Shown: positions 8,904 to 18,041, counted from the first letter of the stretch. The stretch is DNA of 64,000 nt from Pontimonas salivibrio (GCF_002950575.1 NZ_CP026923.1:62001-126000), one strand, 5' to 3'. Notes: a model not told the origin generated them from the letters alone. Translations and numbers: made by a program.

Positions 8904-9512
8904 GTGTTCCACCTGACCCACAGAATGGTCCGACTCTTAATCGGACTGTTCTTTTTTGGTTTTGCCGCCGCGATGATGCTTCGCGCCCAAGTAGGTGTCG
9001 ACCCGTGGACAGTACTCGCCGAGGGGTTAATGCTTACCACCGGTATTGGCATCGGCTGGTGGGTGGTCATTTTGGGTCTGGTGGTGTTGCTGTTGTGGAT
9101 TCCCCTTCGACAGCGGCCTGGCTTCGGCACCGTGTTGAACGCCCTTCTGGTGGGGCCGTTCATGGAAATTGGCCTGTTGTATATCGACACACCGGACACG
9201 CTCGTTCAGCGGTGGTTGGTGTTTCTCACCGGAGTATTGATGCTCGCGATCGCCAGTGGCCTTTATATCGGTGCCGGTTTTGGGTCAGGACCAAGAGATG
9301 GGCTCATGACGGGAGCCAATAAACGCTTCGGTTGGCCCATCTGGATTGTCCGCACCAGTATCGAAGTGACGGTGTTGCTGATTGGTTGGGCACTTGGCGG
9401 CAACTTTGGGCTCGGAACCATCGTCTTTGCCTTCAGTATCGGGCCGCTCGTCCACCGCACCATCCCCGCGCTTCGGGTCCCGCCCTACTCGGTGAAAGAC
9501 ACCGGCAAATAA
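8904..9512 (+). CDS. YczE/YitT-like membrane protein
   Basis: A five-helix membrane protein of about 200 residues similar to Bacillus YczE. Family marks are MVRLLIGLFFFGFAAAMML followed by a GVDPWTVL motif, and GAGFGSGPRDGLM in the middle. Function is not settled for this family. The open frame reaches back to 8856, inside the previous gene, but the GTG at 8904 (preceded by AAAGGC) or the ATG at 8925 fit the family N-terminus better. It follows the DMT transporter closely, so co-transcription is likely. Confidence 0.75.
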   Translation: MFHLTHRMVRLLIGLFFFGFAAAMMLRAQVGVDPWTVLAEGLMLTTGIGIGWWVVILGLVVLLLWIPLRQRPGFGTVLNALLVGPFMEIGLLYIDTPDTLVQRWLVFLTGVLMLAIASGLYIGAGFGSGPRDGLMTGANKRFGWPIWIVRTSIEVTVLLIGWALGGNFGLGTIVFAFSIGPLVHRTIPALRVPPYSVKDTGK

Positions 9513-10228
9513 AGGTCCTGCATCCTGTTATCTAACGCGGTGTGGTCGTTTCGGGTGAAAAGTCCACAGTCTTCGCGGGTGCAGTCCACATACTCATCGG
9601 CCGCCGCAGGGATATCGATGTAGGCAGTGAAGGTGCCCAACTCGCGGTCATCAAACCCGCGGGCACCAAAAAGTTTCCACGCCCAGTCATCATTAATCCA
9701 GTTCGCTGGAGCCCACTGGGCCACCCGTTCACCATCGACATCAGTGTCAGCGTCCGCCGCATCAGCACTCGGTACCCCGCCAAGGCACGGCCCTGGCCGG
9801 CTCGTGGGGGCATCAGGAATGCGGCACACCGCGACATAAACGCCTCGCTGCGGGTTAAACCCCGCACCAGTCACCACCACACGATCACCCGGGCGAAGCA
9901 TGGACAGGTCAATTTCCGAACCATCCTCTGCGGTGACCGAAAGGGTGCGGGTGCGCCCGTCTTCACCAGTGGCGACCACACTTGTGGGATAGCCACTGAC
10001 CGGCTGTTGCCCTGATACACCAATGGCACCGGGAAAGAGGATTGGCCACGCCACATACACACCGAAGGCGAGGGCGAGCACTAACAAACCGGCGATCCCC
10101 CACAGCACGACACGCCCCAGCCGGCGAAACACCGAGGGGGAAGCTCCGACGGTTCGTCCTGAGCGTGAACCACCGCGGGCTCCCGCTGCTGTGTCTCTTG
10201 ACACCTCTCTTGACGGATCCTTTGTCAC
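9485..10228 (-). CDS. Membrane-anchored protein with an extracellular beta-sandwich-like domain
   Basis: Unassigned protein of 247 aa. After about 45 mostly polar residues, a helix (VVLWGIAGLLVLALAFGVYV) anchors it with the rest outside. The exterior part has LRPGDRVVVTGAGFNPQRGVY, four cysteines that could form two disulfides (CRIP...CLGG and CTREDCG) and a PVSF end. The order GxGFNPxxGVYVAxC ... DCTxxxCG resembles actinobacterial neocarzinostatin-like or Ig-like secreted domains; this is a pattern impression. The GTG at 10228 is chosen because the longer frame would run through the divergent crcB start. Its C-terminus overlaps the end of the YczE-like gene by 28 bases. Confidence 0.65.
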   Translation of the reverse strand: MTKDPSREVSRDTAAGARGGSRSGRTVGASPSVFRRLGRVVLWGIAGLLVLALAFGVYVAWPILFPGAIGVSGQQPVSGYPTSVVATGEDGRTRTLSVTAEDGSEIDLSMLRPGDRVVVTGAGFNPQRGVYVAVCRIPDAPTSRPGPCLGGVPSADAADADTDVDGERVAQWAPANWINDDWAWKLFGARGFDDRELGTFTAYIDIPAAADEYVDCTREDCGLFTRNDHTALDNRMQDLYLPVSFTE

Positions 10229-10266
10229 ACTCGTCAGTCTAAATCGGAGACAGTACCCTTCTACAC

Positions 10267-10740
10267 GTGTCCGGACTTTCCATAGGAGCCACACCAGACG
10301 GTGAGCCTTCCAGCCCGCGTCGAGACTCCGGCCAGGCGACAGCACCCACGGGCCTGCTCACCGCACTGGCCATCGCTATCGGTGGAGCACTAGGTGCACT
10401 GGCTCGAGTAGGTCTGAGCGAATGGTTCGGAGCAGATGCTTCGTCCACCAGCACTCTCGTCATCACCCTGGGCATCAACACGGTGGGGGCATTCGCCTTG
10501 GGCCTGCTTCGCCGCCCACAGGCGCTCAGGCCCACAGGATTTCTTTATTCAGGGCTCACGGTGGGTTTTCTGGGTGCGTTTACGACCTGGTCTGCTGTCA
10601 TGGTTCAACTCGCCGTCCTCCACGGTGGGGGTCATTGGATGCTGGGCATTGGTTACCTCTTCTTGACCCTCGTGTTAGGCCTTACTGCCGCGTGGTGGGG
10701 ACTGCGCTCTGGTGTGGCGAAGACGAAAGTGGCGTCATGA
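10267..10740 (+). CDS. crcB: CrcB/Fluc fluoride channel, first copy
   Basis: Fluoride export channel subunit of 157 aa. It has four helices with GGALGALARVGLSEWFG, an NTVGAFALGLL helix and the pore motif GFLGAFTTWSAVMVQ. A polar extension of about 28 residues precedes helix 1. It overlaps the second crcB by ATGA. Paired crcB genes are common in Gram-positive bacteria and their products often combine into heterodimers. No room for a fluoride riboswitch is left upstream (38 bases to the divergent gene). Confidence 0.9.
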   Translation: MSGLSIGATPDGEPSSPRRDSGQATAPTGLLTALAIAIGGALGALARVGLSEWFGADASSTSTLVITLGINTVGAFALGLLRRPQALRPTGFLYSGLTVGFLGAFTTWSAVMVQLAVLHGGGHWMLGIGYLFLTLVLGLTAAWWGLRSGVAKTKVAS

Positions 10741-11120
10741 GCGGCAGCGTCGTTGGGATCAGCGTCGTGGGCGGCAGTGAATGGCTCCTAGTCGCCGGTC
10801 TAGGGGCACTGGGCGCGCTCTTGCGCTGGGCAATGAGTGCTTGGGTGACCAGTTACCCGCGAGCTCTCATGATTGTGGTGGTGAACAGTGTGGGTGCGTG
10901 TGCTGCCGGGTGGGGTCTTGCCGGCGGTTGGGGTGTGTGGGGGATGGTGTTAGCTGCGGGCCTGTGGGGTTCACTCACCACATTTTCTACTCTCGCTGTC
11001 GATGTGGTGGAGTTTTCTGTCACCAAGAGACTTCGATCAGGTGTCACCCTTTTGCTCCTGCACGTACTGGGTGGCGCGTTGGGTGTCGGGGCGGGAATGG
11101 TCTTAGCGTCCGCGCTGTGA
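10737..11120 (+). CDS. crcB: CrcB/Fluc fluoride channel, second copy
   Basis: Second fluoride channel subunit, 127 aa. Motifs are GALGALLRWAM near the N-terminus, VVNSVGACAAGW, and the pore loop GLWGSLTTFSTLAVDV. The ATG at 10737 overlaps the stop of the first copy as ATGA; a longer frame starting at 10422 lies inside the first copy and is discarded. Coupled translation suggests the two products assemble together. Confidence 0.9.
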   Translation: MSGSVVGISVVGGSEWLLVAGLGALGALLRWAMSAWVTSYPRALMIVVVNSVGACAAGWGLAGGWGVWGMVLAAGLWGSLTTFSTLAVDVVEFSVTKRLRSGVTLLLLHVLGGALGVGAGMVLASAL

Positions 11121-11253
11121 CACTGGCACACAGCACGTGTTGTGGAGGTATCCTCGCCCCACTCAAGGGTGTGCGTGCTACAGTGTCATCGATTTCGCGC
11201 CCCCTGAGGCGCGTCCCTTCGCTGGGAAACGGTGACCTTTTTCAAGGAGTGGC

Positions 11254-11424
11254 ATGGGTCGCGGACGTCAGAAAGCAAAGCACACAAAAGTCGCTCGGGA
11301 GCTCAAATACAGCAGCCCGAACACTGACTTGACCCAACTGGAGCGCGAACTTGCCGCCCAGTCGGGTGAAGGTGAAGACCAGTATGTGGACCGCTGGGCC
11401 GATGACGCGGACGAAGACCGCTAG
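11254..11424 (+). CDS. DUF3073 family protein
   Basis: A 56-residue protein, too short for most gene lists: begins MGRGRQKAKHTKVARELKY and ends in an acidic tail (EDQYVDRWADDADEDR). DUF3073 proteins are found across actinobacteria, usually next to purM, as here. Function is unknown; the basic head and acidic tail suggest nucleic acid or ribosome contact, which is a guess. AAGGAG precedes the ATG at good spacing. The stop interlocks with the convergent purM stop in the sequence CTAG. Confidence 0.85.
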   Translation: MGRGRQKAKHTKVARELKYSSPNTDLTQLERELAAQSGEGEDQYVDRWADDADEDR

Positions 11425-12524
11425 TTCGGCCAGTGCCCCTCTAGGCGCACAGCGCCACCTTTAACGCCCTTCGCTGCTTCCGCGCTCATTGCGCCTGGCA
11501 CTTCGGTGGCATCGCGCACCGTGCCCACCACTTGTGCGTGAAAGCCTTTCTCGGCGAGGACCGAGACCACGTCGCCAGCTGAACCGGCTTTCACCATCAA
11601 GGCTGCGCCCATCCCGAGATTCCAGCTGTCTTCCACATCGTCCAGGCCCAAGCCGCCATGGGCGGTCAGCACAGAAAACACTGAAGGGAGAGCCCAACTG
11701 CCTCGCTCCAAGGTGAGCGCTGTTCCCAGTGGCAACACGCGTTGAATATTTTGTGCAATACCGCCACCGGTGATGTGACTGGCGGAGTGAACAACGCCCG
11801 GCATGCGCCGAAGCACGTCGAGAATTCCTGGTGTGTAGACCAGTGTGGGCTCCAGCAGCATGTCCCCAAGGCTTTGCTGTTGGCCAGAGAGGGACTCCTG
11901 CAAAGACAAGCCCGCATCAGACACGATTTTTCGAGCGAGGGAATACCCGTTGCTGTGGAGACCGCTAGAGGCAATAGCGACGACTTCATCGCCTGGTTGG
12001 ACCCGCTCCGGCCCCAAAAGCGCATCTTTTTCGACTACACCCGTAGCCGCAGCCGCCACGTCGTATTCGCGCTCGCCCAAAAGTCCCGGGTGTTCGGCAG
12101 TTTCTCCGCCGATCAGAGCAACACCACTTGCCGCGCAGGCACGGGCGATGCCCGACACGATTGAGGCAATCGTGTCGGGAAAGACTTTTCCGCACGCAAT
12201 GTAGTCGGTGAGAAACAGTGGGGTCGCCCCCACAACGACGATGTCATCGATGACCATGGCGACCAGGTCTTGACCGATGGTGTCGTGGCGATCTAAGGCT
12301 TGAGCAATCGCCACTTTGGTGCCGACGCCGTCTGTGGAGGTGGCCAAGACGGGGTGGTCGAAATCTTTCAGCGCCTTCGCGTCGAACAATCCCGCAAAGC
12401 CGCCGACACCCCCCAGGACCAAACCGCTGTGAGTTTTTTGCACATCGGCGCGCATCAATTCGATGGCCAAATCTCCGGCGGCAGTGTCCACACCTGAGCG
12501 CTGATAGGCAGTGGGCTCACTCAC
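11421..12524 (-). CDS. purM: Phosphoribosylformylglycinamidine cyclo-ligase
   Basis: Fifth step of purine synthesis: ATP-dependent ring closure of FGAM to AIR. The 367-residue protein opens YQRSGVDTAAGDLAIELM, has the glycine-rich GGVGGFAGLFD, the DGVGTKV motif and GGETAEHPGLL, all family marks. GTG start at 12524. It is convergent with DUF3073, sharing 3 bases. In many actinobacteria purM directly follows purF; here a large surface protein gene lies between them and purM is turned the other way. Confidence 0.95.
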   Translation of the reverse strand: MSEPTAYQRSGVDTAAGDLAIELMRADVQKTHSGLVLGGVGGFAGLFDAKALKDFDHPVLATSTDGVGTKVAIAQALDRHDTIGQDLVAMVIDDIVVVGATPLFLTDYIACGKVFPDTIASIVSGIARACAASGVALIGGETAEHPGLLGEREYDVAAAATGVVEKDALLGPERVQPGDEVVAIASSGLHSNGYSLARKIVSDAGLSLQESLSGQQQSLGDMLLEPTLVYTPGILDVLRRMPGVVHSASHITGGGIAQNIQRVLPLGTALTLERGSWALPSVFSVLTAHGGLGLDDVEDSWNLGMGAALMVKAGSAGDVVSVLAEKGFHAQVVGTVRDATEVPGAMSAEAAKGVKGGAVRLEGHWPN

Positions 12525-12735
12525 ACCTGAAGCCTAGCCGAGACAAGCCACCCCACATTCGTCGTGGACGGGTCAACAACACCACACCGAATCAGGGAGT
12601 GAAGGACGGCGCGGCTGGCCGACACTCGGCTTCGCTCAGTAGTCAACAAAAAGTGTTCTGTGGATAATTCTGACGACCGAAGAAAAGCCATTCCTACGCT
12701 CGAGCCCGCACGTGTTGTCACAACCGGAGGGCCCC

Positions 12736-14442
12736 ATGTCACCGAACCAGCCGATCTCACCCCACCAGCTGATTCCACCCCGCAATCACGGACGCCCGTG
12801 GGGCAGCAACGCCACGCCGCGAGCGTCGCATGTTGGGGTCGGGGACCCCTCCCGGTCAATTCTCACGGCCCTCACCATGTGTCTTGCGTTGCTTTTGGTG
12901 ATTGGGGCCGGCAGCCCTGTAGCGCTGGCGGCCGATAAGGGTGTCCTCCAGACGGCGAGTGTGAAGTGGGATAGCGCAGACTCGGATACCGCCATCTGGA
13001 CCGGTGGAGCTCCCGTCGATTTTGTGCGAGAAGAAAACGGTTGGCGCGACGCACCCTTTAGTGCGATTGGCCAGTTTGGTCTCGCGATGACCTTCCCCGG
13101 AATCGATTCGCGGCGGGTGGACTATGTCAACCGGAATGAGACGACCACCATCGAACAGGGCGTCATCCACACGATGGAATTGGATAACCGCATCATCATT
13201 GATGGCACTCGCAGGGCCCAGGTACAACCCACCATCACCGCTGAAGGCAGTTCGCTGCGATTTGATATCGACTTCGCTGATGAGCGACCAAACTCAATAA
13301 GCAGCCAGCGGGTGTACTTGAACGTCGATTTCGCTGCCGGTGGGACCATCGTCTACGACGATTCCGTCCCACAGGCAGTCATTGCCGCCGATAGTTCGGA
13401 TGAGAAAGCACTCGTCGTGCTCCACGTCGATTCCGATGACGGCGACGCCGTCATCGGAGGTCGCACACTACACACCGATCCGCTGGCAGACGGCGATTCC
13501 GAAGCCACCGCGTATGTGCGAAACATCACTGGCGCCAGTCTGACTGTCACCGTCCACGCTTTTGTCATCGACTATGAACCGTGTGCCAAACAGGCCGCTC
13601 TCGCTACTGCAGAAGCAATCGCTGCAGACCCGACAAGTTGGTTTGGCGAAGTGATCCCTGTCCACTCAGAATGCGTGAGCAACACGACGTGGGAATACAC
13701 CAGTGGTGTGGAGGAAGCCCAGACCATCTCACTCGCCCTCGACAACGCTCTGTCTGACCCCGAAGGCACCACCCGTCGATTTTCGATCGAGGGCCTCCCG
13801 AGCTTCCTCAACTCCAGCATCGACCTCGAGAGTGAGCCCGCCACACTTTCGCTCACGTCCCGCTCGGAAGAAACCACCGGTACCTACCCGCTCACGTTGC
13901 GCAGTTGGCGAGAAACACCCAGCGGTGAGACCACACTGCGCGAAGCGCCACTCATTTCCGACATCTCTCTCACAGTCGCCGCACCGCCACCGTCTCCCGA
14001 GCCAGAACCAGAACCAGAGCCAGAGCCAGAAGTGGAACCGGAACCCGAAACCGAAACCCCGCCTGTTTCCCGTTTGGATAAGCGCTCCTCATCGAAAGAC
14101 GACGATGACTCCGAGGCGCTCATCGTGCCACTCACACCGGCAATGCCGGCGCCGATCCCGGCGCCACAACCATCACCAGTGACGCCCGAATTGGTGGATG
14201 ATTCGGGTTTAGAAGCGGAAGACACCCCAGAGCCCGATTTCCAGCTTCAAGACTCTGGACCCACGACGCCGCTACCCGAGAGCCCCGAACTGCCTGAGGC
14301 GAGTGAAGTTGCCGCGCCACCAGAGCTCAACCTGTGGCGGAGTTTCTGGTGGGTGTGGGTCGCCACCGGTGGGGGGCTCATTAGCTGGGCCGTGTTGTTA
14401 GCCTGGAAGCGCAGAAAAGAGCCACAACGCCCGACCTATTAG
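12736..14442 (+). CDS. Large secreted surface protein with a Pro/Glu stalk and C-terminal anchor
   Basis: Not a recognised family. The 568-residue protein has an unusually long polar head of about 40 residues, then a signal-type helix ending GAGSPVALA, an extracellular region of about 370 residues with two cysteines, a stalk of Pro-Glu repeats near residues 415-440, a low-complexity Pro/Asp/Ser segment, and a final helix with a basic RKEPQRPTY tail. There is no LPxTG sortase signal. GGAGG at 12726-12730 supports the ATG at 12736. A stable hairpin follows the stop. It lies between purM and purF, so it may be an insertion into a conserved purine block. Surface display is inferred from layout. 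Confidence 0.75.
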   Translation: MSPNQPISPHQLIPPRNHGRPWGSNATPRASHVGVGDPSRSILTALTMCLALLLVIGAGSPVALAADKGVLQTASVKWDSADSDTAIWTGGAPVDFVREENGWRDAPFSAIGQFGLAMTFPGIDSRRVDYVNRNETTTIEQGVIHTMELDNRIIIDGTRRAQVQPTITAEGSSLRFDIDFADERPNSISSQRVYLNVDFAAGGTIVYDDSVPQAVIAADSSDEKALVVLHVDSDDGDAVIGGRTLHTDPLADGDSEATAYVRNITGASLTVTVHAFVIDYEPCAKQAALATAEAIAADPTSWFGEVIPVHSECVSNTTWEYTSGVEEAQTISLALDNALSDPEGTTRRFSIEGLPSFLNSSIDLESEPATLSLTSRSEETTGTYPLTLRSWRETPSGETTLREAPLISDISLTVAAPPPSPEPEPEPEPEPEVEPEPETETPPVSRLDKRSSSKDDDDSEALIVPLTPAMPAPIPAPQPSPVTPELVDDSGLEAEDTPEPDFQLQDSGPTTPLPESPELPEASEVAAPPELNLWRSFWWVWVATGGGLISWAVLLAWKRRKEPQRPTY

Positions 14443-14460
14443 GGCGGGCTGAGGCCCGCC
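14443..14460 (+). terminator. Hairpin directly after the surface protein gene
   Basis: GGCGGGC and GCCCGCC form a perfect 7-bp GC stem with a TGAG loop, beginning one base after the TAG stop. There is no T-run, so termination would be weak or Rho-assisted. It separates the surface protein gene from purF. Confidence 0.5.
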
Positions 14461-14597
14461 AGTGTCTGGGCGATGGCCAGGGCGTTGTGACCACCACGTG
14501 CACCCACACCAACCCGGGTGGGTGTGCCACACTTAAGGTCAAGGTTCATTCTCCTGGTGCGGATCAGGAGACCTCCGAAGGGGAGTCTGGCCGGGGC

Positions 14598-16055
14598 ATG
14601 TGTGGCATTGTGGGCATGGTCTCTACGGGCCCGGTTAATCAAGACATTTACGACTCTTTGGCCCTACTCCAACACCGCGGGCAAGATTCGACCGGGATGG
14701 CCACCCTCGAAGGTGGCGGCTTTCACATCCACAAGGCCAAAGGCCAAGTGAAAGAGGCTTACCGCACCCGCGATATGCGCAAACTGCGCGGTACGACGGG
14801 TCTTGGTCACGTGCGCTATGCCACCAAGGGAAGTGCGAAACGAGAAGAAGAAGCACAACCTTTTTACGTGAACTCGCCGTTTGGCATCGTGCTCGTGCAC
14901 AACGGGAACCTCACCAACACTCGCGAGTTAACCGCCCAACTTCACGACCAAGACCGCAGGCACTTAAACACCACCTCGGATACGGAACTCTTGGTCAACG
15001 TGTTAGCCCGTGAGCTCCAAGTTGCCCAGGATGGCAAAGACTTCAACCCACAACAGCTTTTCACGGCAATCACTCGCGTTCACGAACGAGTCGAGGGCTC
15101 CTATGCGGCGATTGCCCTCATCGCGGGCCATGGCTTGTTGGCTTTTCGGGATCCGTTTGGCATCAGACCTCTGGTGTTAGGGCGCCGGCAAGCAGGGCTT
15201 TTGGGAACCGAATGGGTTGTCGCCAGTGAATCGCTCGTACTCGAATCAGGCGACTACGACATTGTGAAAGACATCGCCCCCGGCGAAGCGGTGTTTATTT
15301 CCACTGGAGGTGAACTTTTCGAACAACAGTGTTCACCCTCCCCGCAGATGTACCCGTGCTCGTTTGAATACGTCTATTTGGCGAGACCAGACTCCACCAT
15401 GAACGGTATTTCGGTTTACGAAGCCCGGCTTCGACTCGGTGACCGACTCGCCGCCACCATCGCCAAACATGCCCCGGTGAAAGACATCGATGTGGTGATG
15501 CCCATTCCGGACTCCGCGCGACCCGCCGCGATGCAGGTCGCCAGACGCTTAGGCATCGAATACCGCGAAGGTTTCTATAAGAACAAATACGTCGGGCGGA
15601 CATTCATCATGCCGGGTCAAGCCCAGCGGACAAAAAGTGTGAAACAGAAACTCAACGCCCTCCCCAGCGAATTTGAGGGCAAAAACGTCCTCATTGTCGA
15701 CGACTCCATCGTCAGGGGCACCACATCGAAAGAGATTGTGGAAATGGCACGGCGTGCAGGTGCCAAATCGGTGACGTTTACCTCAGCGGCGCCACCGGTG
15801 CGCTACCCCCACGTGTACGGCATCAATATGCCAAGCAGTAGTGAATTGGTCGCCGCGGGGCGAACCATTCCCGAAATCACTCAAGAAATTGGTGCGGACT
15901 ACCTCATCTATCAAGAAGTTGAGGACATGAAGGACGCCATCCTCGAAGGCTCCGACATCACGGAGCTTGATATGAGCTGTTTCACCGGTGAATACTGCAC
16001 CGGCAACGTCGACCAGGAATACTTGGACTGGTTAGAGGGCAACCAGTCGAGTTAG
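14598..16055 (+). CDS. purF: Amidophosphoribosyltransferase
   Basis: First committed step of purine synthesis: PRPP plus glutamine to phosphoribosylamine. The start is the ATG at 14598, giving MCGIVGMV with the catalytic cysteine right after the initiator Met, so no propeptide is needed; the 37 residues upstream in the open frame look non-coding. The glutaminase domain has LLQHRGQDSTGMAT and HNGNLTN; the transferase domain has the PRPP motif VLIVDDSIVRGTTSKEIV near residue 370. The 485-residue length is usual. The end overlaps the convergent membrane protein gene by 4 bases. Confidence 0.95.
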   Translation: MCGIVGMVSTGPVNQDIYDSLALLQHRGQDSTGMATLEGGGFHIHKAKGQVKEAYRTRDMRKLRGTTGLGHVRYATKGSAKREEEAQPFYVNSPFGIVLVHNGNLTNTRELTAQLHDQDRRHLNTTSDTELLVNVLARELQVAQDGKDFNPQQLFTAITRVHERVEGSYAAIALIAGHGLLAFRDPFGIRPLVLGRRQAGLLGTEWVVASESLVLESGDYDIVKDIAPGEAVFISTGGELFEQQCSPSPQMYPCSFEYVYLARPDSTMNGISVYEARLRLGDRLAATIAKHAPVKDIDVVMPIPDSARPAAMQVARRLGIEYREGFYKNKYVGRTFIMPGQAQRTKSVKQKLNALPSEFEGKNVLIVDDSIVRGTTSKEIVEMARRAGAKSVTFTSAAPPVRYPHVYGINMPSSSELVAAGRTIPEITQEIGADYLIYQEVEDMKDAILEGSDITELDMSCFTGEYCTGNVDQEYLDWLEGNQSS

Positions 16056-16363
16056 TCTTCACGCTCCGCAGTAACCTGACGCTCACGCTTTTTCGACCGG
16101 CGATCGAGCACCAACCACACCACTATCCCGGCTCCGATTCCGCCCGTCACGCCGTAGAGGGAAAAATAGCCCGCGAGAACAGAAAAGCCAACGCTCGGAT
16201 CGGCGGGAAACAGTGACGTCGCCGCCAGTGTCCCAATCAGCCCCACCCCTGCACCCAACAGGACAAACGGTGCGAGCTTTGGTGCGCGCCGAAGGCGCAT
16301 CGGCTGCTCGTTACCATCCGCTGCAGGTGGTGCGGACTGGTCTTCTCCTGGGGTCTGGCTCAC
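16052..16363 (-). CDS. Small two-helix membrane protein
   Basis: Unrecognised 103-residue protein. A polar head of about 28 residues is followed by two hydrophobic helices (FVLLGAGVGLIGTLAATSLF and a glycine-rich YGVTGGIGAGIVVWLVL) and a basic tail KKRERQ. Similar small membrane proteins are common in actinobacteria near purine genes, but I cannot name a family. It follows the sterol-carrier-like gene by 4 bases on the same strand. Confidence 0.65.
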   Translation of the reverse strand: MSQTPGEDQSAPPAADGNEQPMRLRRAPKLAPFVLLGAGVGLIGTLAATSLFPADPSVGFSVLAGYFSLYGVTGGIGAGIVVWLVLDRRSKKRERQVTAERED

Positions 16364-16367
16364 GCGG

Positions 16368-16742
16368 TTAGCCTAACCGCCAGAGTGGAAAAAACTCTCG
16401 GAGGTCTGAGCGCTCCCCAGAGGCCTGGATGGCCCCCGCTTCGCTCAACTGCGACCAGTGAGCCTGGCCAGTCGCCAACTGAAGAAACGCGTCAGGGCTC
16501 AACTCGACCGTCGCCGGCGGTGTCCCCCTGGTGTGTCTGGTGCCCTCCACAATCTGGGCTGCCCCGAAAGGGGGCACTCGAATTTCGACACTTCGCCCCG
16601 GTGCGCGCACCTGGAGCACCTGAAGGGTGTAGCGCACGGCGAGGGCCAGGACGTCTGGATCCAGCTCGGAACCGTGCCCACCCGCGCTCCAGGCGTTGAC
16701 CGCCTGCATCCCCTCAGTATCGGGAATCTTCCTTCTGGACAT
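16368..16742 (-). CDS. Sterol-carrier-family protein (actinobacterial)
   Basis: A 124-residue cytoplasmic protein of the small SCP-2-like family found beside purF in actinobacteria, for example in mycobacteria. The signature region VEIRVPPFGAAQIVEG, HTRGTPPATVELSP, then LATGQAHWSQL is clear. No biochemical role is established. Its position between purF and purD continues the conserved purine neighbourhood. ATG at 16742. Confidence 0.82.
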   Translation of the reverse strand: MSRRKIPDTEGMQAVNAWSAGGHGSELDPDVLALAVRYTLQVLQVRAPGRSVEIRVPPFGAAQIVEGTRHTRGTPPATVELSPDAFLQLATGQAHWSQLSEAGAIQASGERSDLREFFPLWRLG

Positions 16743-16781
16743 AGCCCCACGCTAACAATGGGGGCTGTGTAGGGTGGCGTC

Positions 16782-18041
16782 GTGAAGATATTGGTTCTGG
16801 GCTCTGGCGCACGAGAGCATTCGCTGATTATGGCCCTCGCCAAAGAAAACGCCCACACTCTTTACGCCGCACCAGGAAACGCCGGCACCGCAGAGTGGGC
16901 AGAAAATGTGGCTCTCGATCCGACAAACAAGTCTGTGGTGGCCCAGATTGCCAAAGATCTGGATGTGGATCTCGTGGTTGTCGGACCCGAAGCACCCCTT
17001 GTTGCCGGTGTCGCAGACGCGTTGAAGAACGAAAACATCCCTGTCTTTGGGCCCAGCCACAAAGCAGCAGCAATTGAGGGTTCCAAATCTTTCGCCAAAG
17101 ACGTCATGGCCGCCGCCGGTGTCCCTACCGGTGAGAGTGAAACGGTCGCGGACGAAGCCACTCTTGTTGCGGCACTCGATCGAATGGGTGCGCCCTATGT
17201 GGTGAAGGCCGACGGCCTTGCCGCCGGTAAAGGGGTGTTGGTGACAGACGACCGTCAAGCCGCCATCGACCACGCCGCCTATTACCTGCAAGACGGAACT
17301 GTGGTCGTCGAAGAGTTTCTTGACGGCCCAGAAGTGTCGCTGTTTTTCCTCTCCGATGGTCACACCGTGGTGCCCTTAGCACCCGCGCAGGATTACAAAC
17401 GCGCATTTGATGGTGACCAGGGGCCTAACACGGGAGGCATGGGTGCTTACAGCCCTCTTCCCTGGTTGGACGACGATTTTGTGGAACTCGTCACGAACAC
17501 CGTGGCCAGACCCACCATCAACGAACTAGCCAGCAGGGGTGTTCCTTTTGTGGGGCTGCTCTACTGCGGCCTCATCGTCACCGCAAAAGGTGTCCGAGTC
17601 ATCGAATTCAATGCTCGCTTTGGTGACCCAGAAACCCAGGTCGTCTTGGCAAGGCTCACCTCAGACTTAGCCCCACTACTTCTGGCTGCTGCCAATGGCA
17701 CATTGGGCGAATATGAACCACCCGCCTTTTCCGATGATGTTGCCCTCACTGTGGTTCTCGCCAGTGAGGGTTACCCCGAAAAACCGATTACCGGTCGAGT
17801 GATCACCGGGCTTGATGACGCGTTGGCCATCCCCGGTGTCACCGTTGCCCACGCCGCAACTGCCCACAGTGACGATGGACTCATTGCCACAGGGGGTCGA
17901 GTCTTAAGCGTGATTGCCACAGGCACTACCTTCGATAGCGCCAGAAAAAGTGCCTACGATGCCCTCCAGGCCATCACCCTGGAGGGTGGCCACTATCGCC
18001 TCGACATTGCCCAACGAGTGAGCGATGACCACTCTGGCTGA
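16782..18041 (+). CDS. purD: Phosphoribosylamine--glycine ligase
   Basis: Second step of purine synthesis: joins glycine to phosphoribosylamine with ATP. The 419-residue protein opens KILVLGSGAREHSL, has the ATP-grasp segment PYVVKADGLAAGKGV near residue 140, the QDYKRAFDGDQGPNTGGMGA block, and the metal-binding EFNARFGDPETQ near 270. GTG start at 16782. It overlaps purC by 17 bases, so the two are co-transcribed. Confidence 0.95.
   Translation: MKILVLGSGAREHSLIMALAKENAHTLYAAPGNAGTAEWAENVALDPTNKSVVAQIAKDLDVDLVVVGPEAPLVAGVADALKNENIPVFGPSHKAAAIEGSKSFAKDVMAAAGVPTGESETVADEATLVAALDRMGAPYVVKADGLAAGKGVLVTDDRQAAIDHAAYYLQDGTVVVEEFLDGPEVSLFFLSDGHTVVPLAPAQDYKRAFDGDQGPNTGGMGAYSPLPWLDDDFVELVTNTVARPTINELASRGVPFVGLLYCGLIVTAKGVRVIEFNARFGDPETQVVLARLTSDLAPLLLAAANGTLGEYEPPAFSDDVALTVVLASEGYPEKPITGRVITGLDDALAIPGVTVAHAATAHSDDGLIATGGRVLSVIATGTTFDSARKSAYDALQAITLEGGHYRLDIAQRVSDDHSG

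Noticed and set aside
8369-9199. 276-codon minus-strand frame across the DMT and YczE-like genes
   Set aside because: Translation is low-complexity and crosses two real membrane protein genes; shadow frame.
10229-10266. Fluoride riboswitch before crcB
   Set aside because: Only 38 bases separate the divergent starts, too few for the crcB-motif RNA, and no matching sequence is visible.
12521-12859. 112-codon minus-strand frame upstream of purM
   Set aside because: It covers the surface protein's start and the gap; its translation has no recognisable motif and no ribosome site. A BldC-like gene would be expected near here in some actinobacteria but the sequence does not match one.
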